Positions 26,012 through 35,734 of a DNA stretch of 64,000 nt are shown here, piece by piece (within the stretch, counting starts at the first letter, position 1; every line of letters begins with the position of its first letter). The position numbers and the translations under genes are program-made. Origin of the DNA: Sphingobacterium gobiense (lineage in GTDB: Bacteria; Bacteroidota; Bacteroidia; Sphingobacteriales; Sphingobacteriaceae); assembly GCF_002980575.1 (NCBI RefSeq), contig NZ_PVBS01000001.1, positions 1,178,001 to 1,242,000 of the forward strand, written 5' to 3'. The notes below the pieces were generated by a model. The model ran no database searches. It saw only the letters and a program-made list of their open reading frames with translations, and was not told where the DNA came from.

Positions 26012-28090
26012 TGCTAACCTTTGCTTGATTTTATCCAAGCCAAACTTGATGTCGTTTGTATACCATTGTTCAAAGACACCATGATCTGCACGGTGTAGCC
26101 AAACCTGCGCGCTGGTTATGTCTTGTAGGCTCGCATGAATAAACGCCCGCGCATCTTTTTTTTCAGCTGATACTTGGTAAGCTTTGGTTAAGTTATGTAG
26201 CATACGATTAAGCTCCAACATAAAGTGAGCCTGCCCGCGTAGATTATCATCAAAAAACCGCTTTCCTTCCTCCAGTTCTTCATAAATACGGTCTGCTTCA
26301 GCCGTAATCTTCTCTAATTTGGCTATACTAGATGCAGTGCCGTGAAGCACGGCGTTTAATTGGATATTTTTTTCGGACGAAGAAAGGATGCGGAAATAGC
26401 CCGCGCTACCTTTGTCAGGGTTGTCCAATGCATGGTTGTCAAAAGGATTATTTCGATGTTTACCCTTTTCCATATCCCCTATTAGCGTTTCTGCTGCACG
26501 AGCATACCGCATATCTTGAAAAAGATATTGCCGTTCGAAGCCTGGAATGTCGCTTTCCTTTTGTTGCCAGTAGGAGCGAAAAAAAGCGTCGTACAGTAAA
26601 GCGATTTGAGAAGCATGCTCTTCTCCAAAGTAGGCCTTGCAAAAGCTTGTATAAAAAGAAGGGCAATCAAACGAATCCATATTCCACATCATTTCTGCAT
26701 TAGCCGATAGCTCCAATACATGCTCTCTGATATTACCAGCGTTGACGACCGAGAAAACCAGGTTACCGTCGCTTAAGCTATCTACCATTCTGAAGTTTTG
26801 TTCCATTTTTCGTGGACCTTCGGCCTGCGCCAGGTGAGATCCGGAAGACGTGAACTGAAAATTTAAGTAGTAGCCTGTCGGTTCGCCCGAAAAAGAATAA
26901 CCCCGAATGTCTGCCGCAGGAAAATGATCGCGTCGGGCGGCTACGAAATTCCGTATTAGGGAGGATTCATCCGGCAAATTGAAATGTCCATTGGCAACCA
27001 GTGTCGACATTTCGTTATAAAGCGTCAGTCGCATAAGAGGATGTTGTTCGTCCGTTACCTCCTTCACGATCTCCACCTGTCGCTTGACCATGGCATCGAT
27101 TACATCGGCACGGTCTTTCGGACTGGCTGGCGCATCCGGAAAGAATTCCCAGAAAGGGATATCACGATTTCCACGGAAACCTACTAACCATATAATATCG
27201 GCCTCATTGCGTGTAGCAAGTGTTGCGTGATAACGCCACCACTGCCTCAGCGCATCAACATTTTCAATTTTCAATGCGGGCGGCTGTTGTTTTTTGATTT
27301 GTTTCCAATAGGCATTCCAATATCTATAATTAGATCCGAAAATTAACATATGATGACCGGTAATGATGAGTCCGCGTTGTTGTGCTAAAGTAGCTTCTCG
27401 ACCCAGCGGATAGGGAGGTCTATAACTTCTTTCATCCGCGATTTCACCCTCTAGCGTATTGACTTTTAGGCGAAGCATCGTTTCATACATCGCTTCGAAA
27501 TTCTCATTGGAAAGCTTTTGCCACGGATTTATCAGATCCCTATCATTCGGGAACCATGCTCGATATTTCACCGAGGGTGAAGAAATTTTGATATGAAATT
27601 CAGGAGGGACAATCAGCTGTTCCTGACGAACGGGCTCTTCTGACGTCCAGCGCCATAGCGGTTTCACACCTAAAACTGATTCGCTAAAAGTATATATAGC
27701 GTAGATGGTTCCGCGCATATCGGCACCGTTTACTATAATTCGGTTGTCATCTTTATAAACTTGGTGAGCTTCCCAACCACTAACAGCCGGTTTCGAGCCG
27801 GAATACCGATCACCTGTGGCGACAACTATTGCCGAACTCGTCAATGTATCGGTCAATACCGAGGTTTCTCCTAAAACGTTGTGGAGGTCCCGCAACACAT
27901 CCTTAACAGCTCGTCTCACGGCCTGTGGTTCATCCGGATGGACAAACACCGGAATGCCCCCCTTGATTATCATGCTGCCTTCCATCGATTTACTACCGCT
28001 GTAGCGCGTTTCCAACGATAAACTGAACGCTGATGGCAACTGTTGTCCCATGACAACAATGAACAAGTATATATGAAAAAATTTTCTCAT
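25994..28090 (-). CDS. GH115-like enzyme (xylan/arabinogalactan alpha-glucuronidase family, divergent)
   Basis: A 698-residue exported protein. The N-terminal domain (about 40-150) shows the GH115 opening: GGIPVFVHPDEPQAVRRAVK, VNGADMRGTIYAIYTFSESV, LGVKPLWRW. The TIM-barrel part contains WLVGFRGNRDIPFWEF at the place of the usual GMRG segment. GH115 enzymes release terminal glucuronic or 4-O-methylglucuronic acid from xylan or arabinogalactan. Two oddities: it is shorter than most members (usually above 800 residues, with a C-terminal beta domain), and the usual WaDDN-G motif after the barrel Glu is not recognisable, so activity is uncertain. ATG 28090 was chosen over a GTG at 28108. Confidence 0.72.
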   Translation of the reverse strand: MRKFFHIYLFIVVMGQQLPSAFSLSLETRYSGSKSMEGSMIIKGGIPVFVHPDEPQAVRRAVKDVLRDLHNVLGETSVLTDTLTSSAIVVATGDRYSGSKPAVSGWEAHQVYKDDNRIIVNGADMRGTIYAIYTFSESVLGVKPLWRWTSEEPVRQEQLIVPPEFHIKISSPSVKYRAWFPNDRDLINPWQKLSNENFEAMYETMLRLKVNTLEGEIADERSYRPPYPLGREATLAQQRGLIITGHHMLIFGSNYRYWNAYWKQIKKQQPPALKIENVDALRQWWRYHATLATRNEADIIWLVGFRGNRDIPFWEFFPDAPASPKDRADVIDAMVKRQVEIVKEVTDEQHPLMRLTLYNEMSTLVANGHFNLPDESSLIRNFVAARRDHFPAADIRGYSFSGEPTGYYLNFQFTSSGSHLAQAEGPRKMEQNFRMVDSLSDGNLVFSVVNAGNIREHVLELSANAEMMWNMDSFDCPSFYTSFCKAYFGEEHASQIALLYDAFFRSYWQQKESDIPGFERQYLFQDMRYARAAETLIGDMEKGKHRNNPFDNHALDNPDKGSAGYFRILSSSEKNIQLNAVLHGTASSIAKLEKITAEADRIYEELEEGKRFFDDNLRGQAHFMLELNRMLHNLTKAYQVSAEKKDARAFIHASLQDITSAQVWLHRADHGVFEQWYTNDIKFGLDKIKQRLASLSLR

Positions 28091-28107
28091 CACCTTAACT
28101 TTAAACA

Positions 28108-28788
28108 CTAATTGAAAGGAATCGTTTCGTAGGTCGTATAAAAGGTATCAATAGCCATCGGATGGGGCAAAAATACAGTACGGTAACGTAAATCGGTATC
28201 TGGTTTGCGTTCTGGCAATGAGGTTATCAATGTCTCCGCATCTGCAAACACCGTTCGAATCTGATTTTCTGTATCTGCATACTCCAAAGAAGTACCGATT
28301 AATCCGGTTTCACTTGATTCGCCCCAATACACCCGCGTTGTGTCGTCAACAATTTCCACACGCTGTATAGGCCTGTTCAAAAGAGTATTCGTATACAAAT
28401 CGCCGTACGCGCGGCCCTGTGCTTCCACCCTTATCGATTGATTGCCGTCCTGGTCATACGTGAAATATTCAAAGAGATAATCACGTTCCTCCAAGTCGGA
28501 AAGCAAGGTCTTCATACTATCGATACCCGACGAGGGGGCAACGTTGAGCTCTACCGAATCGGTTCTATTATCCCAATAGATTTTAACACGGGTCACATTC
28601 GGATCGAACAATAACCACGACAACAATAGTCGGTTTTTCCCTGGAAGCACGCTTACAGAATCTGCCTTTCCAGGATAAATAATCTTGCCGTCCTTAATAA
28701 AGTCGGCGTAAGTAGCATCCATACGGCTACAACTCGTTGCGCAAAGGATGCCAAAAGATATTAAAAATAAAAGAATTCTTGTTTTCAT
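28108..28788 (-). CDS. DUF4998-type surface lipoprotein
   Basis: A 226-residue lipoprotein with signal peptide ending in LCATSCSRMDA (lipobox Cys). The N-terminal YADFIKDGKIIYPGKADS and LLLSWLLFDPNVTRVKIYWD followed by NRTDSV are characteristic of DUF4998, a fibronectin-like module found next to SusD in Bacteroidota polysaccharide loci. Two beta-sandwich-like halves are likely (about 30-120 and 130-226). It presumably binds ligand at the cell surface as an accessory to SusCD. It lies between the DUF5000-type gene (38-base gap) and the GH115-like gene. Confidence 0.83.
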   Translation of the reverse strand: MKTRILLFLISFGILCATSCSRMDATYADFIKDGKIIYPGKADSVSVLPGKNRLLLSWLLFDPNVTRVKIYWDNRTDSVELNVAPSSGIDSMKTLLSDLEERDYLFEYFTYDQDGNQSIRVEAQGRAYGDLYTNTLLNRPIQRVEIVDDTTRVYWGESSETGLIGTSLEYADTENQIRTVFADAETLITSLPERKPDTDLRYRTVFLPHPMAIDTFYTTYETIPFN

Positions 28789-28826
28789 TTGTATAAATTC
28801 ATGTGTTAACAGCGTTTGGGTGGGAG

Positions 28827-30026
28827 CTATTCCTCCACAGACCCAAACATCGAAATTTCATTTACCCACACATTTTGTGTGGCTGGATCCCATACTTCCA
28901 GGGTCTTGAAGCGGATATAACGTACCAGTGGAGCATCTGCCGGAAAAACAAAGTTATCACCCGCCGTGGCATGTGCTATATCTTCTTCCGTTGTGGATCC
29001 TAATGGTAAGCCTGAAGGCTTGAATGAAGTGAATGTTGCCATCAATGTCCAGCTCTCCCAACTACCGTCTGGATCTGGATCTGTACTTCCCCAAATTTCG
29101 ATCACTTTGGCATTGCCTTGTGCAAAAAGGCCAGCTTTCATCCAATATTGCATCCGGCTTAATTTAGCCGTTACGCCGAGGTCAAATGTAAACCATTGTG
29201 GTATTGGGCTGGGTAAGATAGACTGGAAATTATGATTTTGGCCACTGGTTGCTCGATTTCCATTCCATATCGCCGAAACTCCAGCACTGCCCGCATAACG
29301 CTTTTGCCAAGTATCCGTGGGCAAACGTACCTCTTTGAAACGACTCTTATCCAACTCCATTTCAAAATATGGAGTTAAATCACCGACTAATGTATCTGAA
29401 TAGTTTTCCCAGCGATCTCTGATATAGACCCCGAAACGTCTCTCTTCAGGCTCAAATCCGCGTGCAGTAAATATCCCTTGGCGCTGTCTAGTGTAATACG
29501 TCTCTACCGGTTCCCATACACCGTTCGGCTCGAGCGTCACAATATACATAACGATGTCTGCCTCTGTATCGTTTTTCATCGAAACGTTCAAGCCGCCGAA
29601 ATCCTCGTTCATGACTAACGTCTCATACACACTTTCAATGGGAGGTGTGTCCGGGTGGACCTGTACAACAACCGGCTCCGATTCTTTTTCGTCTCGACTG
29701 ACCGCATATAGTTTAACGTCATAATCCCCTGTTTTTCCAAAACCGTCCAACACGATCTGATTGGTATAATAAGTTGCTTTTTTTTCTCTTTTCACACCTG
29801 GACGAATTTCATATTCCGCTTTAACGTACCAAAGTTCCTTGCCTGGGGGTAAATCATAAGTAAGCGTAGCTCCCCCTTGAAAATTTTCCACCTTGACATT
29901 GCCTACAGGGCCCGGTGTAGGCCAATCCTTTTCTATAGGGCTAAGTTTTGAATCGCAAGCCGCTACTAGAACAATACTGATAGCAACTAGCGATAGAAGT
30001 ATACGTGATATTTTTTTGTCTTTCAT
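28827..30026 (-). CDS. DUF4959/DUF5126/DUF5000-type surface lipoprotein
   Basis: A 399-residue lipoprotein with signal peptide and lipobox (VLVAACDSKLSPIEKD). Three modules follow in the order common in these loci. The first is an N-terminal fibronectin-like unit with PTPGPVGNVKVENFQGGATL. The second (about 115-225) contains VYETLVMNEDFGG and IVMYIVTLEPNGVWEP. The third is a C-terminal discoidin-like domain (about 235-399) with WFTFDLGVTAKLSRMQYW and VRYIRFKTLEVW. The last is a galactose-binding-like fold, pointing to surface glycan binding. It follows susD by 31 bases. Confidence 0.85.
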   Translation of the reverse strand: MKDKKISRILLSLVAISIVLVAACDSKLSPIEKDWPTPGPVGNVKVENFQGGATLTYDLPPGKELWYVKAEYEIRPGVKREKKATYYTNQIVLDGFGKTGDYDVKLYAVSRDEKESEPVVVQVHPDTPPIESVYETLVMNEDFGGLNVSMKNDTEADIVMYIVTLEPNGVWEPVETYYTRQRQGIFTARGFEPEERRFGVYIRDRWENYSDTLVGDLTPYFEMELDKSRFKEVRLPTDTWQKRYAGSAGVSAIWNGNRATSGQNHNFQSILPSPIPQWFTFDLGVTAKLSRMQYWMKAGLFAQGNAKVIEIWGSTDPDPDGSWESWTLMATFTSFKPSGLPLGSTTEEDIAHATAGDNFVFPADAPLVRYIRFKTLEVWDPATQNVWVNEISMFGSVEE

Positions 30027-30057
30027 AAAACAATTGTTTTAAGTTTTCTAATCTCTT

Positions 30058-31998
30058 TTACCAACCTGGGCTCTGAACTAAAGCACGGTTAACCAGTAGT
30101 GTTTGCTCCTGAAGCGGCCAAAAATAATCGCGGAAGCGGAATGTGGTTTGATACAATGCCCGTTGCCGATAATAATTTTCAGCCTCTTTTTGCGCAATGT
30201 CCCATCCCGATATAGTCCTGTTTAAAACCGTTTCCCCTATCTTCCAGCGACGTATATCCCAAAAGCGTTTTCCTTCAAAAGCCAATTCAATCATACGTTC
30301 TCTACGGATGATATCGCGCAGCCCTTCTTGACTGGTATATTTAGAAGGCTGTGTAGAATATTGTGACCACGAGTTCTCTACGCTTTCCAAACCAGCCCTC
30401 TCCCGAACCAAATTTATCCAGTTGAGCGCATCCGACGACGGGCCCTGAGCCTCATTAAGTGCTTCTGCGTATAAAAGGTATAGGTCGGCCAGACGCATCA
30501 CGGGCCATGGATAAGCCTCTACTGTATAACGATTCGGCGCTTCAATGATATTTTGATAATGCACTAATTTTTTTGTCCAGTATCCAGTATTGGAGTACGA
30601 ATTCGAGGAAACCATAGAAGCAAATTGTCCCACTTTCGCTTGCAAGTAATTGGTATTGTTGTCGTCAAATAACCCATGGCCATACCAAATGCCACCATCG
30701 AAACCTAAATAGGCGTAATAGCGATGTTCACGCCGGTAATTTATCTTGGCTGTTGTGTACCCTTCTTTGATGTGATATTTGTCGATAGCTGTAGCCGTTT
30801 CCAATTGGAAACGGTCGCTATATGTCCAGGTTTTATCTTCCGTAATGGGGACGCCGTTTTCGCTGTAAAACATCTCGACGATGTGTAAAGGCGGAGCAAG
30901 GTTGCCTCGGGTAGAAACCACTTCCACCGTCGCGGCGGTCAAACCCCGTACCATCGCCTGACTCTGTATGCCGCTGGTTCCACCACCAGCCATACTGTTT
31001 GGGTCGCCCCAGATAATTTCGCGATTCCAGCGCTCAACAACTGCATTGCGCAGATCCATCTGTATCTGAATTTCCGGTGAAAGCGGAAATACCACTATTC
31101 CCGGATTAAAACGATACAGTTCCCGGCCAGCGGCATGACACTGCTCAACAGCCTCCTGACAGGCGGTAACAGCTTTCCGCCATTTATCCGCATCATATGT
31201 CGTATTGAATAATGCTGTGCCGTCATGATTTGTGTATCCTTGATAAGAACTGTTACCATTAAAAAGTGGACTAGCAGCCGTTACGAGAATGTATGCTTTA
31301 ATACTCTTGGCGATGGGTTGCGTAATTCGCCCCAGTTCTGTTATTTCACTGTCGAGCAAAGCGGGCAATGATTCCATTCCCTCGTCAATCAGCCCGATGA
31401 TATAATCAAAACATTCGTCTACCGGATCACGCGGAATTTGCACCTCGTCCACAGTCGCTGAAACAGGAATGTTTTCGCGCATCAACGGAATAGGACCATA
31501 CATACGTACCAGCCAGAAGTGATAATAAGCTTTCAAAAATTTCACTTCAGCAATCCATCTATTTCTTTCATCTTCTCCTAAATCAGGAACTCGATCAATA
31601 TTTTCCAAGAATATATTGCAATCGCGGATACCCATGAATAAATTGGTGCCACCATTTCCACCATCCCAAGAATTGTTAAATGGATTTACGATGTTCTGAT
31701 TGCCTCTTACGATATTAGAAGCGGGAGCACTGAAATCAACAAACTGTTCCCGAATCCAAAATTCATCACTCCCCATAAATGCTGGGTTGGAAGTCAGACT
31801 GGCATGAGGAGGCATCCAGGAATAACATGTGAACAGATACCGTTCTGCCGTACTTCGCATATTAAAAGCGTGTTCTAAAACAGCTACATTATCCGGAACG
31901 ATATCCAGATAGCTGTTGCAAGAGCTAACGGATATTATTGTTGCTATGAAGAATGCCTTCATGGGCATCATCATCGCAAACTTTTTATTTGTCTTCAT
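30058..31998 (-). CDS. SusD/RagB-family glycan-binding lipoprotein (locus 2)
   Basis: A 646-residue outer-membrane lipoprotein, partner of the SusC at 32021-35557. The lipobox is in ISVSSCNSYLDIVPDN. Helical landmarks include WIAEVKFLKAYYHFWLVRMY near 150, PVMRLADLYLLYAEALNEAQ near 510 and RRERMIELAFEGKRFWDIRR near 580, and the protein closes with RALVQSPGW. The upper size and the long mid-section (about 260-480) are within the normal range. It starts 22 bases after susC and is followed by the two accessory lipoproteins. Confidence 0.95.
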   Translation of the reverse strand: MKTNKKFAMMMPMKAFFIATIISVSSCNSYLDIVPDNVAVLEHAFNMRSTAERYLFTCYSWMPPHASLTSNPAFMGSDEFWIREQFVDFSAPASNIVRGNQNIVNPFNNSWDGGNGGTNLFMGIRDCNIFLENIDRVPDLGEDERNRWIAEVKFLKAYYHFWLVRMYGPIPLMRENIPVSATVDEVQIPRDPVDECFDYIIGLIDEGMESLPALLDSEITELGRITQPIAKSIKAYILVTAASPLFNGNSSYQGYTNHDGTALFNTTYDADKWRKAVTACQEAVEQCHAAGRELYRFNPGIVVFPLSPEIQIQMDLRNAVVERWNREIIWGDPNSMAGGGTSGIQSQAMVRGLTAATVEVVSTRGNLAPPLHIVEMFYSENGVPITEDKTWTYSDRFQLETATAIDKYHIKEGYTTAKINYRREHRYYAYLGFDGGIWYGHGLFDDNNTNYLQAKVGQFASMVSSNSYSNTGYWTKKLVHYQNIIEAPNRYTVEAYPWPVMRLADLYLLYAEALNEAQGPSSDALNWINLVRERAGLESVENSWSQYSTQPSKYTSQEGLRDIIRRERMIELAFEGKRFWDIRRWKIGETVLNRTISGWDIAQKEAENYYRQRALYQTTFRFRDYFWPLQEQTLLVNRALVQSPGW

Positions 31999-32020
31999 TA
32001 GATATATTTTTATTTCTTTT

Positions 32021-35000
32021 TCAAAAATTCATGTGGATACCAATATTGTACACCCGTTGAACCGGATAACCAAGGCCATTGCCAGCCATTTCTACATCCC
32101 AAAGTTTAAAATCACTCCAAGTAAGAAGGTTTGTGCCGCTTAAATAAACCCGCATTTGTTTGATGTATAACTTACTGGAAACTTTCTGTGGTAAGCTATA
32201 ACCGATTTCCGCCGATTTGAGACGTATAAAGGACCCGCTACGCATAAACCAAGTGCTACGCTGCCCATTGTTGGAATTAGGTGTATCACCAGCGGTATAG
32301 GAAACAGGCAATGTGCTGAGCCTTGGCCACAAAGCATACTGATTACGATTATCTTCTGACCAGTAATTATCCGCATACGCTTGTAGCAGTTGGTTCTGTA
32401 GCTGCACCCCCGAAAGTTCTCCACTACTATAGCGATATTGGATAAATGGTGCAGTCGCATAGGGATCTATCCAAAATGATTCCCGGCCCAAACCCTGGAA
32501 AAATGCAGAGATATCAAAACCTTTGTATCCACCCGAAAAACCAAATCCATAGGTTATTTCAGGTGTCGTGGGATAACCAATCGGTACCCGATCAGCCTCG
32601 GTAATCTGTCCGTCACGATTGACATCCCGATATTTGATGTCACCCTCACCGTATTCTCCAAAATGCTGAACCGGCGAGTTGGCAACCTCGTATTCATCAA
32701 CAAATAAATGGTCGGCGATGTAACCCCATTGTTGCGATAGCGGGTAACCAACGCGGGAGCGCCACGGCTCATTGAAGTACACCGGTTCTTCATAGACGGT
32801 GAATGCGCTGGTGGCGTAGGTGAAATTTCCCATTGCCGACATCCACATACCGTTCATCCAACTATGTTGATAGTCCAATGAAATATCAATTCCTTCTGAT
32901 TTCGCTTCGCCTACGTTTGCGCGAACCTGAGCCGCCAATCCGAGTTGACTGATGTTTGGCCGTGTCATTAATATATTCTCCCGATGTCTATTAAAATATT
33001 CTGCCTGTATCTGAACTTTATTGAATAAACCTACCTCTACTGCCAAATTCCGCTGATGGTCTATTTCCCAAGTTATATCAGGATTGGCATAACGGTTAAT
33101 AGAAATACCGTTGCGGCTATTGATATAGTCCCGACCAAATCTCGCTCCCCGGTTTGAGTTGTTCATGTTGACATCGGAGAGATAAAAAAAGCGGTCATTG
33201 GCGCGGCCAATGTTATCGCTTCCGACTAATCCGTACGTTCCGCGTAACCTTAAATTGCTTATAATAGGTTTGATGGGTTCCCAGAAGCTTTCGTTTGAAG
33301 CTGTCCAAGCTAATCCAAATGATGGAAAAAAACCGAAACGCTTACTCTCGTGGAATCGTTCTGAACCGTTGTAACCAAAATTGAATTCTGCAAAATAACG
33401 ATTGTCAAACGCATATGTAAACCTTCCCGATAGACCTGTGTTACGGTGAGGCAACGATAGTTGTAGATCTTCTTCATTGGCGTTCATACTTTGTCGCATG
33501 ATGTAAATCATCATACCACTCAGTGTATGTTTATCAGCGAATGTTCGGTTATAGTTCAAAGCAGATTCGAGGTAGAAAATAGAATTAATTTCTTTTGCCC
33601 CGGGGTTATAGTTCAGATATTCTGTTCCCGCATCTTCGTCGATAGATTGGAGTGCGTATTCCTGGGTGCGTCGGTCATAAAATCCCACACGGTAATAAAA
33701 GGGTTCATATTGACGGCTTACGGAGTATCTAGACGTACGGTTGGTGTTGACCATCGTTCTAAAAGAAAGACCATCTGTTACGAAGGGCAAATCTTGCTTG
33801 AAATCCACCTGTGCTAACATTAAGGCGCGTGATTGGTCTCGATAACCTTTCACCATATCAGCATAAGGGTTGAGATAATTGCCTTCGTCGTAGTTGCCAA
33901 ACATGATATGCTGTACATACTGGTGTTGCTCATCAGCAGGATAATATGCAGGAAAATATACGGGGTTTGCCCGCATAATACGTTGATAGGTTGCCGCACC
34001 GCCTTCAACTGGGCCTGTATAATCATCGAAATTACCATTTAATCGGACAGTTAGCGCGGTCGTTTTGGTCAGATCGATATTAACATTTGCCCGCAAATTA
34101 TAATTCTTCATGTCAATATTACTGTTGAAATTATTTCGCCGATCTACCTGGAGTATGCCATTGTCGCGATTCAGTGATGCGGTGACAAAATATCGAGCAA
34201 CTTGCCCACCCCCATTGACGCTAAGGTTAACGCGTTGGTTCATCGTATAATCTTTCAATAGTGTAGATCGCCAATCTGTAGCCGGATAAAAAATAGGATT
34301 TGCACCCGCGATTGTTTGATCTATTTTTTCGTTTGTATACGGTAGTCGGCCAAGTGGATCACGCGTCAATACCGCTTCATTATGCAATCGCATATACGTT
34401 ATGGGGTCAGCGAGTTCAACATTGGTCGTAGGTGTAGATATGGAGTTTTCCATTCGAAGCGATACTTTAGCAACACCTGCTACCCCCTCTTTAGTCGTGA
34501 CGAGAATGACTCCATTTGCCCCCCGCGCACCATATACTGCTGTAGCGGTTGCATCTTTCATGATCGAAAAGCTCCCTATATCATCCGGTTGTAATCTCGC
34601 TAGATCGGTAACTGTCAACTCGACACCATCAATCAAGATCAATGGATCAGGACGACTATCTGCAAAAGTCGTTACTCCGCGGATAAAGAAGTCTGCGTTG
34701 TCTTGACCGGGCTCCCCACTTCGTTGGAAGGCGATAACACCAGAAGCACGGCCGGCAAGAGCCGTCGTTAGGTTACTTGACGGAATTTTCAATTCACTCG
34801 GTTTGATGGAAACGACTGATCCGATCATGTCCGAACGTTTCTGTTGTCCAAATCCAACGATAACGACTTCGTCTATACCACTCATAGCAGAAACCAGTGT
34901 GACGTTGATGGTTTCGGAGGCTCCAATCGGTATTTCTTGTGTCTCAAACCCGACGATAGTAAACACCAAAACAGCATCAACCGGGACATCTATGATAAAC

Positions 35001-35557
35001 CTACCATTCAAATCCGTCGTCGTTCCTGCTCGGCTCATATTTTTAACCATGACAGACACACCCGGTAAAGGCGCACCATCGGCATCCACCACAAGACCAT
35101 CGATTTTTCGTTGTTGTGGGGGCGATTTGGACTTAGGTGCCTGTTTTTTCTTTTCTTTTATGAGTATATTTTTTTTAATAATTTTATAGGTAAAAGGTAA
35201 GTTTCTAAAACAGGCCTCTAAAGCTTTTTCAATACTGGAGTTTTCCACATCGACCGTAACCTTGAGTGTTTCTACGCGATCGCTGTTATATACAAAGACA
35301 TAATCACTTTGTTTCATGATTGATTCCAATACACGTTCAAGTGAAACGTTCTTTTCACTTAGAGAAATCTTCTGTGCATAGCTATTCGCATTGGAATGAA
35401 AACAGGCGACTACAATAAGGATAGTAGAAAGGTTTATACGCATGATTATCGTTTTGTCCCATTTAGTACCCCGCCAAATCGAGCAGGATAAAGTTTTAAT
35501 CAAAGTATTAAATAGCCATAGGATTAACTGACCTATGGAAAATGAGTTAAATTTCAT
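32021..35557 (-). CDS. SusC/RagA TonB-dependent outer-membrane transporter with STN domain (locus 2)
   Basis: A 1178-residue importer of oligosaccharides. After an unusually long N-region and signal peptide (cleavage near NSYAQ, about residue 62) come an STN domain (about 64-136), a carboxypeptidase-like domain (about 152-235, IDGLVVDADGAPLPGVSVMV), the motif DEVVIVGFGQQKRSDMIGSV, the plug and the barrel, ending YNIGIHMNF. The STN domain links it to FecR signalling. A TTG-initiated extension to 35599 is possible. ATG at about 35557 was preferred, and the signal sequence might even begin at the internal Met of MRINLSTILIVV. Confidence 0.94.
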   Translation of the reverse strand: MKFNSFSIGQLILWLFNTLIKTLSCSIWRGTKWDKTIIMRINLSTILIVVACFHSNANSYAQKISLSEKNVSLERVLESIMKQSDYVFVYNSDRVETLKVTVDVENSSIEKALEACFRNLPFTYKIIKKNILIKEKKKQAPKSKSPPQQRKIDGLVVDADGAPLPGVSVMVKNMSRAGTTTDLNGRFIIDVPVDAVLVFTIVGFETQEIPIGASETINVTLVSAMSGIDEVVIVGFGQQKRSDMIGSVVSIKPSELKIPSSNLTTALAGRASGVIAFQRSGEPGQDNADFFIRGVTTFADSRPDPLILIDGVELTVTDLARLQPDDIGSFSIMKDATATAVYGARGANGVILVTTKEGVAGVAKVSLRMENSISTPTTNVELADPITYMRLHNEAVLTRDPLGRLPYTNEKIDQTIAGANPIFYPATDWRSTLLKDYTMNQRVNLSVNGGGQVARYFVTASLNRDNGILQVDRRNNFNSNIDMKNYNLRANVNIDLTKTTALTVRLNGNFDDYTGPVEGGAATYQRIMRANPVYFPAYYPADEQHQYVQHIMFGNYDEGNYLNPYADMVKGYRDQSRALMLAQVDFKQDLPFVTDGLSFRTMVNTNRTSRYSVSRQYEPFYYRVGFYDRRTQEYALQSIDEDAGTEYLNYNPGAKEINSIFYLESALNYNRTFADKHTLSGMMIYIMRQSMNANEEDLQLSLPHRNTGLSGRFTYAFDNRYFAEFNFGYNGSERFHESKRFGFFPSFGLAWTASNESFWEPIKPIISNLRLRGTYGLVGSDNIGRANDRFFYLSDVNMNNSNRGARFGRDYINSRNGISINRYANPDITWEIDHQRNLAVEVGLFNKVQIQAEYFNRHRENILMTRPNISQLGLAAQVRANVGEAKSEGIDISLDYQHSWMNGMWMSAMGNFTYATSAFTVYEEPVYFNEPWRSRVGYPLSQQWGYIADHLFVDEYEVANSPVQHFGEYGEGDIKYRDVNRDGQITEADRVPIGYPTTPEITYGFGFSGGYKGFDISAFFQGLGRESFWIDPYATAPFIQYRYSSGELSGVQLQNQLLQAYADNYWSEDNRNQYALWPRLSTLPVSYTAGDTPNSNNGQRSTWFMRSGSFIRLKSAEIGYSLPQKVSSKLYIKQMRVYLSGTNLLTWSDFKLWDVEMAGNGLGYPVQRVYNIGIHMNF

Positions 35558-35670
35558 TACTTTTGAAATATGAAGGGTTAATACTGAAACTGTTCGCAAT
35601 AGTATTCCGTAAAGCCTAATATATAGGCAGCTCTTTTTGAGTCTCTCATTGCAGTGAGAGACTTTTTTTT
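35558..35670 (+). ncRNA. candidate antisense small RNA over the SusC leader (DonS-like)
   Basis: On the strand opposite to all genes of locus 2, TACTTTTG (35558-35565) matches the Bacteroidota -7 element. About 75 bases downstream GTCTCTCA (35641-35648) and TGAGAGAC (35655-35662) form a perfect 8-bp stem followed by eight T, a textbook intrinsic terminator. No gene reads in that direction. A transcript of roughly 100 nucleotides starting near 35571 would be antisense to the susC 5' leader, the arrangement of the DonS class known from Bacteroides. No good -33 element is visible, so the start point is uncertain while the terminator is clear. Confidence 0.45.
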
Positions 35671-35734
35671 ACAACATGTTTTTTAGAAAATTTCGGGGGT
35701 TTTTTGTTCGTTTTTTTTCATCTTTTAGTTTTGT

